In this document: positions 33,685-40,407 of the stretch, in pieces
How positions within the stretch are numbered: position 1 is the first letter of the stretch
How the letters are laid out: the number at the start of each line of letters is the position of its first letter
Assembly (NCBI GenBank): GCA_015064015.1
Contig: SVTB01000003.1
Coordinates: forward strand, 1 to 43,229
Origin: Oscillospiraceae bacterium
Lineage (GTDB): Bacteria > Bacillota > Clostridia > Oscillospirales > CAG-272
Reading direction: 5' to 3'
Length of the DNA stretch: 43,229 bases
Program-made: the position numbers and the translations under genes
The notes under the pieces: model-generated
Database searches by the model: none
Told to the model about the DNA's origin: nothing
Seen by the model: the letters and a program-made list of their open reading frames with translations, nothing else

Positions 33685-33694
33685 AGGAGACACT

Positions 33695-34564
33695 ATGAAC
33701 AACCAATTTTCCAACGCACAGCGCGCGCAGGTGCTGACCCAGGCGCTGCCTTACATCAAACGTTACAACGGCGAGATCGTTGTGGTAAAATACGGCGGCA
33801 ACGCCATGATCGACGAGACGCTGAAGCAGCAGGTCATGGAGGATATTGCCCTTTTGTGGCTGATCGGCGTCAAGGTGGTGCTTGTCCACGGCGGCGGCCC
33901 CGAGATCAGCGATATGATGAAAAAGCTGGGCAAGAAGCCCGAGTTTGTGGACGGCCTCAGAGTCACCGACAAGGAGACCGTGGACATCGTGCAGATGGTG
34001 CTGGCGGGCAAGGTCAACAAGTCTCTCGTCACCCTGCTCCAGATGAAGGGCGGTCATGCCGTGGGTCTTTCGGGCATGGACGGCGGTATCATCGAGGCGC
34101 GTATTAAGGACGAGCGGTTGGGCTATGTGGGTGAGATCACCAAGATCCGTACCCGCCCCATCACCGACCTTCTGGAGAAGAATTATATCCCTGTGGTGTC
34201 CACCGTAGCCAGCGACCATCAGGGCAACGTCTACAACATCAACGGTGATACCGCCGCGGCCTATATCGCAGGAGCTTTGGGTGCCGCCCGTCTCATCATG
34301 ATGACCGACGTGGCGGGCATTCTCCGCGACAAGGACGATCCCTCCACCCTCATCACGGGTATCACCGTTCCCGAAGCACGCAAGCTGTACGAGGAAGGCG
34401 TCATTTCAGGCGGCATGATCCCCAAGGTGGACTGCTGTATCGAGGCCATCAACGCCGGCGTGCAGACCGTTACCATTATGGACGGCCGCATCCCCCACGC
34501 CATCCTCATGGAGCTGCTCACCGACGAGGGCGCAGGCACCATGGTGGTGGGGGATAGGGAGTAA
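33695..34564 (+). CDS. argB: Acetylglutamate kinase
   Basis: The 289 aa amino acid kinase phosphorylates N-acetylglutamate and is commonly the arginine-inhibited step. Motifs: VVKYGGNAM (nucleotide-binding), VLVHGGGPEIS, RVTDKETVDIVQMVLAGK, NGDTAAAYIA, and the C-terminal GMIPKVDCCIEAINAGV. The N-terminal extension of about 25 residues resembles the hexamer-forming helix of arginine-sensitive members. The start follows CAGGAGA and lies right after repeat element C. Confidence 0.95.
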   Translation: MNNQFSNAQRAQVLTQALPYIKRYNGEIVVVKYGGNAMIDETLKQQVMEDIALLWLIGVKVVLVHGGGPEISDMMKKLGKKPEFVDGLRVTDKETVDIVQMVLAGKVNKSLVTLLQMKGGHAVGLSGMDGGIIEARIKDERLGYVGEITKIRTRPITDLLEKNYIPVVSTVASDHQGNVYNINGDTAAAYIAGALGAARLIMMTDVAGILRDKDDPSTLITGITVPEARKLYEEGVISGGMIPKVDCCIEAINAGVQTVTIMDGRIPHAILMELLTDEGAGTMVVGDRE

Positions 34565-34648
34565 GGCGTACGGCTGGGGAAAACCGAACTGCAAGCAGTT
34601 CCTTGAAAGAAGTTTTCCCCCGGCCCCCCTTTCAAGAACTTTCAAAAA
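34565..34648 (-). repeat. Single hairpin repeat unit D after argB
   Basis: A solitary unit in reverse orientation. The outer stem GGGGAAAAC (34576-34584) pairs with GTTTTCCCC (34612-34620). It encloses an extra small hairpin (GAACTGC/GCAGTTC, 34586-34601). The flank reads, on the minus strand, CTTTTTGAAAGTTCTTGAAAG before the stem and CGTACGCC after it. Confidence 0.65.
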
Positions 34649-34788
34649 GAAGGATAGGATCGAGAGATCAGATCATTTTTTTGAAAGTTCAAATTTGTTT
34701 AAAAATCTTGTAAGATTCTCCCTGAAAACATCGTCTGATGTGATAGGGGGCTATGCAAAATGTCTCTAATCCATAAAAGGAGAAACAA

Positions 34789-35997
34789 ATGATGAAAAAA
34801 AGCAGATTTTTTCTATTCCTTATGGCTGTTATGTGCGTGGTCACCCTGTTTTCAGGCTGTAATCATCAAAAGCATTCGGGTGGTGCCTCAGAGGAGGATA
34901 TCCTCTTCAACCAAGGTCTTTTGGCGGTGCAAGAGGACAGCGGTGACGGCGAATGGGGATTTGTGAATGCCAAGGGTGAATACGTCATTGAACCTGCCTT
35001 TGACAAAGCTTATAATTTTACCGAAAACGGGCTGGCTCGTGTGAAGAAGGAGGACAAGTGGGGTTATATTAACACCAAGGGAGATTTGGTGATTGATTAC
35101 AGATATGAGCTGGCGTATGATTTCCGTGGAGATTATGCCTATGTCAAAGCCAACGATTTGTACGGCGCAATCAATGAAAAGGGTGAATATTTATTTGTCC
35201 CCCAATACGAATCCTGCTATGCCTTTACGGACTGCGGTCTGGCATTGGTCAAGCATGATGACAAGGCGTTTTTTATCAACAAGCAGGGCAAGAAGGCTTT
35301 TGATCAAACCTTTCAGGACGCAGGTGCTTTTTCGGAGAACGGTTTGGCAAGGGTTAAACTGAATGACCTCTGGGGATTTATCAACACCTCGGGCGAGATG
35401 GTGATCGAACCTCAGTACGACGTGGCTCGTTCCTTTGAAGGGGGCTCTATCGTGGCAGTTCAGAAGGGCGAGTATTGGGGCTATATTGATGCTTCCGGCA
35501 AGGTGGTCTGTGACTTTATTTACGATGCGGCAGGCAGCATCAGTGGCGGCATGGGTCTGGTGAAGAAGGACGGCGCCTTTGGTTACATCAACCAGCAAGG
35601 CGAGGAAGTGATCCCGCCCCGGTATCAATGGAGCAGCGCCATGTCATCCCACGGCGTGACCTGGTTTAAGGTGGGAGAGCTGTACGGTATCATAGATGCC
35701 AAAGGAGAGACCCTGCTACAGCCCACCTATGCAAAAGCCATCAAGTTTTCTGATTTTGGTTTGGCATTGGTACAGGAAGATGGGGGTGACGGAGAATGGG
35801 GGTACGTTGACAGCACCGGTAAAGAAGTCATTGACCCCCAATTCAGCAAGGCAGGTCATTTTTTCGGGGACGGATATGCCATAGTGCAGGTAGGAGATAA
35901 ATACGGCGTGATCAACGCGTCGGGTGAGTATGTTCTCCGTCCCAAATATTACAATATTAATCAGCAAAAGATCAACAATTCTTTTCCTGATGATTAA
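34789..35997 (+). CDS. WG-repeat lipoprotein inside the arg operon
   Basis: The 402 aa protein has a lipoprotein signal (LFSGC, Cys near residue 24). The mature part is about ten tandem WG/YG repeats of 35-40 residues, each with the pattern WGFIN..G..VI.P, for example KWGYINTKGDLVID and LWGFINTSGEMVIEP. WG repeats form beta-rich surface modules of unknown ligand; some are secreted by anaerobic gut bacteria. It lies between argB and argD on the same strand, an unusual position for a surface protein. AAAAGGAG precedes the start; two adjacent ATG codons are possible. It is most likely unrelated to arginine synthesis. Confidence 0.85.
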   Translation: MMKKSRFFLFLMAVMCVVTLFSGCNHQKHSGGASEEDILFNQGLLAVQEDSGDGEWGFVNAKGEYVIEPAFDKAYNFTENGLARVKKEDKWGYINTKGDLVIDYRYELAYDFRGDYAYVKANDLYGAINEKGEYLFVPQYESCYAFTDCGLALVKHDDKAFFINKQGKKAFDQTFQDAGAFSENGLARVKLNDLWGFINTSGEMVIEPQYDVARSFEGGSIVAVQKGEYWGYIDASGKVVCDFIYDAAGSISGGMGLVKKDGAFGYINQQGEEVIPPRYQWSSAMSSHGVTWFKVGELYGIIDAKGETLLQPTYAKAIKFSDFGLALVQEDGGDGEWGYVDSTGKEVIDPQFSKAGHFFGDGYAIVQVGDKYGVINASGEYVLRPKYYNINQQKINNSFPDD

Positions 35998-36023
35998 GGA
36001 ATCCACAGATAAGAGGTAATCTA

Positions 36024-37199
36024 ATGAGTCATATCCAATCCATCGACAAGCAATACGTTGCCAATACCTATAACCGCTTCCCCGTGACCATCGTCTCGGG
36101 CAAGGGCTCTGAGGTCTACGACGACAGCGGCAAGCGTTACATCGACATGGGCTCGGGTATCGGTGTCACCGCTATGGGCATCGCGGACGATGCTTGGGTC
36201 GCCGCCGTGACTGCCCAACTGGGCAAGGTGCAGCATATGTCCAACCTGTACTACACCGAGCCTTGCGCCAAGCTGGCCGAGATGCTCTGCACCCGCACGG
36301 GCATGAGCAAGGTGTTCTTTGCCAACTCGGGTGCCGAGGCCAACGAGTGCGCCATCAAGGTGGCGAGAAAGTACGCCGCCGAGCATAAGGGCGAGGATTG
36401 CTACACCATCGTGACCTTAGAAAAATCCTTCCACGGCCGGACGCTTACCACTTTGGCCGCTACGGGTCAGGATCATTTCCACAAGCTGTTCCGACCCCTG
36501 ACCCCCGGCTTTGTCCACACCCCTGCCAATGATTTCGAGGCATTCAAGACCACCGTGGAGACGGTGGGAGCCGATAAAGTGGCAGGCGTCATGCTGGAGT
36601 GCGTGCAGGGCGAGGGCGGTGTCATCGCGCTGGACAAGGATTTTGTAGTGTCGGTGGCCGCGTATGCCAAGGCAAATGACATCATCCTCATCATTGACGA
36701 GGTGCAGACGGGCAACGGCCGCACGGGCGCGCTGTACGCTTACATGAATTTCGGCATCACCCCCGATGTGGTGTCCACAGCAAAGGGCCTCGGCGGCGGT
36801 CTGCCGCTGGGCGCAACGCTTCTGTCCGAGAAGGTGCAGGACGTGCTGGGCTTTGGTGACCACGGCTCTACCTTCGGCGGCAACCCCATCGCCTGCGCGG
36901 GGGCTGTGTCGGTGATCGAGCGCTTGGATGACACGTTCCTTGCCGAGGTGCGTGAAAAGAGTACCTACGTTTTCTCGGCCTTTGACGGGGCAGAAGGCGT
37001 GGAATCCGTCAGCGGCATGGGGCTCATGATCGGCATCAAGACCGTCAAGCCCGCGGGTGAGGTGCTCAAGGCCTGCATGGAAAAGGGCGTTTTGTGCCTG
37101 ACCGCCAAGGACAAGCTGAGACTTTTGCCAGCCTTAAACATCCCCATGGAAATTTTGAAAGAAGCAGTAGAGGTCATCAAGACCGCTTGCGCGGAGTAA
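36024..37199 (+). CDS. argD: Acetylornithine aminotransferase
   Basis: The 391 aa PLP enzyme converts N-acetylglutamate semialdehyde to N-acetylornithine. The PLP lysine is K254 in STAKGLGGGLPLGA; the cofactor-binding FFANSGAEANECAIK and the DEVQTGNGRTGALY block are conserved. It shares similarity with other class III omega-aminotransferases, but its place in the arg cluster supports acetylornithine. AGAGGT lies upstream. It closes the cluster and is followed by a bidirectional terminator; carbamoyltransferase and later genes are not in the window. Confidence 0.95.
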   Translation: MSHIQSIDKQYVANTYNRFPVTIVSGKGSEVYDDSGKRYIDMGSGIGVTAMGIADDAWVAAVTAQLGKVQHMSNLYYTEPCAKLAEMLCTRTGMSKVFFANSGAEANECAIKVARKYAAEHKGEDCYTIVTLEKSFHGRTLTTLAATGQDHFHKLFRPLTPGFVHTPANDFEAFKTTVETVGADKVAGVMLECVQGEGGVIALDKDFVVSVAAYAKANDIILIIDEVQTGNGRTGALYAYMNFGITPDVVSTAKGLGGGLPLGATLLSEKVQDVLGFGDHGSTFGGNPIACAGAVSVIERLDDTFLAEVREKSTYVFSAFDGAEGVESVSGMGLMIGIKTVKPAGEVLKACMEKGVLCLTAKDKLRLLPALNIPMEILKEAVEVIKTACAE

Positions 37200-37207
37200 C
37201 TGAATAG

Positions 37208-37238
37208 AAAAATCCCACCTGACGAGGGTGGGATTTTT
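37208..37238. terminator. Bidirectional terminator after argD
   Basis: AAAAATCCCACC (37208-37219) and GGTGGGATTTTT (37227-37238) form a perfect 12 bp stem including U-tracts in both directions, between convergent genes. Confidence 0.88.
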
Positions 37239-37242
37239 CTAC

Positions 37243-38145
37243 CTATTCTATCCGTATCTGCAGAGTAAAGCTCCAGGCAGATTTTCGAGGAATCTCCGAG
37301 CAATATCCACTCCGTATGGCGCGGTCGGGGGCATCGTAGGGGGCGGTGGCGCACTCGATGGCGATGTTATAGTAATTTTTGAACTCGCCGTTGTTGATCC
37401 ATACGCCGAGGTAGGGCAGGGCAGAGCCGAAGGGGGTGCCGAAATCCATCTCAAAGCGGTGACCCGACGCGGTATAGACCGCACTCACGAAGCCGCCGTC
37501 GGAGGGCTCGTCAAAGTAGTATTTGTAGGCGCGGCCAAGACTCGGCTCATATCCCGACAGGCGGTCAAGGGGGAGACCGTCGGCGGGGGTCGCGCCGAAC
37601 ATATAGGTCACGGGGGTGTCTTTGGGATAGGGGGTGACAATGCGGAGATCGTCCTGTCCGCGGAGCATACAGTGCGCTGCCCAAATGAAGGGGAACGCCT
37701 CGCCGCCGTGGTTTTCGATGGTATAGGTCACGGTGAGACTTCCGTCAGCTTGGGGCGTGATGACCTTCTCATAGGTCAGAGGCAGGATGCGGGAGGCGGC
37801 AGACAGCTTGACACTTCCGCCGTTGATTTGCACTTCATAAGGCAGACGGCAGGTCTCGCCGTGGTCGGGATACGTGATGCCCGCATATTCGCCCTCGGTG
37901 GGGGTGTAAGGATCCACGGTGGGGAACATATCGTCGAAGGAGGCGCACTCGGAGTCTACGTAACTGCCGTCATAAGCAAGCGGCGCGTAGTCGGGCGCGG
38001 GATTCTGACAGAGAAACTCAAAGCCGTCGGCGGCCGTGACGGAGGCCAGCTTGCCGCCGTCCTCGGGGAGAAACAGCGCGGTCATGGCGGGGGTGGTGAC
38101 CGCCAGGGCGGGGCGGGACTTGTAGGTTGTACGGATGATGGACAT
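37243..38145 (-). CDS. Aldose 1-epimerase-like (galactose mutarotase superfamily)
   Basis: The 300 aa all-beta protein interconverts alpha and beta anomers of hexoses if it follows the family. Recognisable segments are FEFLCQNPA near the N-terminus, FDDMFPTVDPY, WAAHCMLRG (catalytic His region) and NIAIECATAPYD with the catalytic Glu. It could also act on related sugar acids or be a glucose-6-phosphate epimerase type. The start at 38145 follows AAAGGAGG. It is a single-gene unit with its own promoter at 38173-38201. Confidence 0.8.
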   Translation of the reverse strand: MSIIRTTYKSRPALAVTTPAMTALFLPEDGGKLASVTAADGFEFLCQNPAPDYAPLAYDGSYVDSECASFDDMFPTVDPYTPTEGEYAGITYPDHGETCRLPYEVQINGGSVKLSAASRILPLTYEKVITPQADGSLTVTYTIENHGGEAFPFIWAAHCMLRGQDDLRIVTPYPKDTPVTYMFGATPADGLPLDRLSGYEPSLGRAYKYYFDEPSDGGFVSAVYTASGHRFEMDFGTPFGSALPYLGVWINNGEFKNYYNIAIECATAPYDAPDRAIRSGYCSEIPRKSAWSFTLQIRIE

Positions 38146-38172
38146 GACGGCCTCCTTTCGGGTGATGTGGTT

Positions 38173-38201
38173 AGTATAGCATATTTTGGGGAAATTGTCA
38201 A
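38173..38201 (-). promoter_or_regulatory. Promoter of the aldose epimerase gene
   Basis: Minus strand TTGACA (38196-38201), 17 bp spacer, TATACT (38173-38178). Confidence 0.75.
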
Positions 38202-38249
38202 TGCGCGACCTTGCTGATATAAAAAATACAAAAAGTTTCTCAAAACCTC

Positions 38250-38302
38250 TTGACAAGTAAACTTGGCAATGTTATCATATGGTTGACAAGAAAACTTGGC
38301 AA
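38250..38302 (+). promoter_or_regulatory. Promoter with twin 20 bp palindromic operators
   Basis: TTGACA (38250-38255), 17 bp spacer, TATCAT (38273-38278). Two palindromes, TTGACAAGTAAACTTGGCAA (38250-38269) and TTGACAAGAAAACTTGGCAA (38283-38302), match at 19 of 20 bases and share the core CAAG-N4-CTTG. The first overlaps the -35 box, the second covers the likely start site and overlaps the AAGGAGG ribosome site. Their centres are 33 bp apart, about three helical turns. The likely binder is the XRE protein encoded in this operon. Confidence 0.78.
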
Positions 38303-38314
38303 GGAGGTTTCTGT

Positions 38315-38644
38315 ATGAAGAAAGAAGACATTCTCGAAAAAAGCCGACAGGAAAACCGAGGCGGGGACGAGCGGGAGCGAAAGGTTCGCTTGGATGCGTA
38401 CGGACTGGCACATTTGTTCGGTATTCTGATCTGTTTTGTTACAACCGTATTTGAAGGAATTCGGTATGACGTTTCCTTTTTTAAAACTCCTGGCATGATG
38501 ATCTTATTTGGAACGAACACCGTCCTTCATCTGTTTTGTGCCGTGAAGGTCGGGAAAAAGTATGAATGGTTCGTGGGGATCGCCAGCCTGCTGCTGTTTG
38601 TCGGAGCCGTTTTCCTTTATTTTAGGCATCATTTGGTGGGGTAA
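38315..38644 (+). CDS. DUF6442-like small membrane protein
   Basis: The 109 aa protein has a charged N-terminal segment (KKEDILEKSRQENRGGDERERKV, then a conserved LDAYGLA) and three hydrophobic segments (about 42-57, 68-84 and 90-104). This resembles the DUF6442 family, whose members are typically encoded beside an XRE regulator, as here. Function is unknown. The start at 38315 follows AAGGAGG, which overlaps the second operator palindrome. The regulator gene begins 6 bp after its stop. Confidence 0.75.
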   Translation: MKKEDILEKSRQENRGGDERERKVRLDAYGLAHLFGILICFVTTVFEGIRYDVSFFKTPGMMILFGTNTVLHLFCAVKVGKKYEWFVGIASLLLFVGAVFLYFRHHLVG

Positions 38645-38650
38645 CCGCTC

Positions 38651-38863
38651 ATGAATGATACCTTGATCCTGCGCAATCGTCTCAAGGAAGCGCGTGTCGC
38701 CGCCCGTTTGTCTCAAAACGAGCTGGCCGACATGGTGGGCGTGTCCCGCAACACCATCAGCTCCATCGAGACGGGGCAATTCAACCCCACCGCCAAGCTG
38801 GCCTTAGTGCTGTGTATCGCCCTCGATAAAAAATTTGAGGACTTGTTTTATTTTGATGAATAA
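38651..38863 (+). CDS. XRE-family transcriptional regulator
   Basis: The 70 aa protein is almost entirely a helix-turn-helix domain: LKEARVAARLSQNELADMVGVSRNTISSIETGQFNPT, then a C-terminal FEDLFYFDE as in small Xre/CopG-associated repressors. It probably binds the two CAAG-N4-CTTG palindromes at its own operon promoter. No effector domain is present, so the signal would come through the membrane protein or another route. Confidence 0.9.
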   Translation: MNDTLILRNRLKEARVAARLSQNELADMVGVSRNTISSIETGQFNPTAKLALVLCIALDKKFEDLFYFDE

Positions 38864-38867
38864 ACGC

Positions 38868-38907
38868 AACCCGCAACCGTGGATGTCACAGTTGCGGGTT
38901 TGTTTTA
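38868..38907 (+). terminator. Terminator of the DUF6442-XRE operon
   Basis: AACCCGCAAC (38868-38877) pairs with GTTGCGGGTT (38891-38900), followed by TGTTTTA. Confidence 0.85.
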
Positions 38908-38955
38908 CCCATACAAATTCTATCGCCGATCAAGACGCTTTTTTGTCCAAACCGC

Positions 38956-38984
38956 TTGACACTTCGACCGATCTATGGTATCAT
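38956..38984 (+). promoter_or_regulatory. Promoter of the sugar isomerase-like gene
   Basis: TTGACA (38956-38961), 17 bp spacer, TATCAT (38979-38984). Confidence 0.75.
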
Positions 38985-39076
38985 TATTTTAGATACTCCT
39001 ATGGAGTTCTACATATTTTTATAGTATATTTTGCCGATAACGGCAGGGGATAGATTGACCCCGGGAAGGAGAACTT

Positions 39077-39886
39077 ATGTTACCAATTGCCATCCAACTG
39101 TATTCCGTCAGAGATGAGGCCGCTGCCGATTTCGAAGGTACCCTCAAAGCCATCAAGGCCATGGGCTACGAGGGCGTGGAATTTGCGGGGCTTCACGGCA
39201 AGACCGCCGCAGAGGTCAAGACGCTGTGCGCCGAGATCGGCCTGACCCCCATCTCCGCTCACGTTCCCTACTACGATATGGTCACCGACCCCAAGGGCGT
39301 GCTGTCCGACTATGCCGAAATTGGCTGTGAGTACGTGGCCATCCCTTATCTGACCCCCGAGTGCCGTCCCGGTACCGAGGGCTTTGCCAAAGTGGTGGAG
39401 AATGCCGAGATGCTGGGCAAGGTGGCCAAGGAGTTGGGTATGACTTTGCTCTATCACAACCATGATTTTGAGTTTGAGAAGATCGACGGCAAGTACGCCC
39501 TGGAGGTGCTGTACGATACCGTCCCCGCCGACCTGCTCCAGACCGAGCTGGACACCTGCTGGGTCCGTGTGGGCGGCGAGGAGCCTGCCGCATACGTCCG
39601 TAAGTTCGCAGGCCGCGCCCCCGTGGTGCATCTAAAGGACTATGCGGGCGGCAAGTCCGAGCATATGTATGAGCTGATTGGTATTGAGTCCGAGGACAAG
39701 GCCGTGGAGGAGAATCCCTTCGAGTTCCGTCCCGTGGGCTTTGGCGTGCAGGATATGCCCGCGATCATCAAGGCTGCAGAGGACGCAGGTGCCAAGTGGG
39801 TGGTCGTCGAGCAGGATCAGCCCTCCATGGGCCTTACCCCCATCGAGTGCGCCAAGAAGAGCATTGAATATTTGAAGAGTCTTTGA
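39077..39886 (+). CDS. Sugar phosphate isomerase/epimerase (AP endonuclease 2-like TIM barrel)
   Basis: The 269 aa barrel protein resembles the xylose isomerase-like TIM barrel family (IolE, IolI, EboC types). Visible pieces are the N-terminal IAIQLYSVRDEAAADFEGTLKAIKAMGYEGVEFAG, HNHDFEFEK, LDTCWVR, VHLKDY and VVVEQDQPS, which hold the usual metal-binding Glu/Asp/His positions. The substrate is unknown. Together with the nearby Gfo/Idh/MocA oxidoreductase and the GH13-like lipoprotein it suggests a sugar-use region. SD AAGGAG. Confidence 0.88.
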   Translation: MLPIAIQLYSVRDEAAADFEGTLKAIKAMGYEGVEFAGLHGKTAAEVKTLCAEIGLTPISAHVPYYDMVTDPKGVLSDYAEIGCEYVAIPYLTPECRPGTEGFAKVVENAEMLGKVAKELGMTLLYHNHDFEFEKIDGKYALEVLYDTVPADLLQTELDTCWVRVGGEEPAAYVRKFAGRAPVVHLKDYAGGKSEHMYELIGIESEDKAVEENPFEFRPVGFGVQDMPAIIKAAEDAGAKWVVVEQDQPSMGLTPIECAKKSIEYLKSL

Positions 39887-39957
39887 GGGGGACGCAAGGG
39901 AGAACCTTCTTGGAAGAAGGTTCTCCCTTGACCCTCTCCAAGAACTCTTGGTAAAAA
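39887..39957 (-). repeat. Single hairpin repeat unit E after the sugar isomerase-like gene
   Basis: A solitary unit in reverse orientation directly after the stop codon. It has a perfect 17 bp stem (39895-39911 with 39914-39930) and, on the minus strand, the flank AAGAGTTCTTGGAGAGGGT before the stem and GCGTCCCCC after it, matching the right units at 1569-1632 and 33621-33684. Confidence 0.75.
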
Positions 39958-40038
39958 GGGATTGACCAAGAGATCGAAAGCCCAAAGCTTCGTCGCGCAC
40001 CCTGCTTGTTCATTGTAAAATGTAGGGGGAACAAGATT

Positions 40039-40356
40039 ATGAACAAGCTTACCGTGATTTTGAGCATACTTCTTTTGCTTGCCGCTTTAGTTGTAAATTC
40101 ACTGTTTTTCCTTGAGCCTCTGGAAAGTATTCCGTTTTTATCATCCATTATCGCAACGATGCAATATTACACTTTCATCGCTGCGTTATACGCCGCTATA
40201 TACATGGTGCCGCAGATCATATTTGTGGTGGCGCTGGCGGTCATTTTGTGGATGACCTTCCGCTCCCACAAAAAAGGAACTTTGACTCGAAAAACAGCGA
40301 TCGCTATAGGGATATTGAACGGTATTTCATTGGTACTGATGATACCTATACGATAA
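40039..40356 (+). CDS. Small membrane protein of unknown function
   Basis: The 105 aa protein has three predicted membrane segments (about 4-24, 37-68 with a break, and 86-102) joined by short loops, with a basic patch RSHKKGTLTRK. No family is recognised. The start at 40039 is preceded by AGGGGGAACA. It lies between repeat unit E and the GH13-like lipoprotein; with no convincing promoter of its own seen, it may be expressed together with one of the neighbours. Confidence 0.6.
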   Translation: MNKLTVILSILLLLAALVVNSLFFLEPLESIPFLSSIIATMQYYTFIAALYAAIYMVPQIIFVVALAVILWMTFRSHKKGTLTRKTAIAIGILNGISLVLMIPIR

Positions 40357-40407
40357 TTATTCCTCCCATTGCTTTTACTTGATTTTCAATGTTTAAAGGA
40401 GCCGCCT

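Noticed and set aside
38250-38302. CRISPR-like repeat reading of the two 20 bp copies
   Set aside because: Only two copies with a 13 bp gap that contains a -10 box; operators explain them better.
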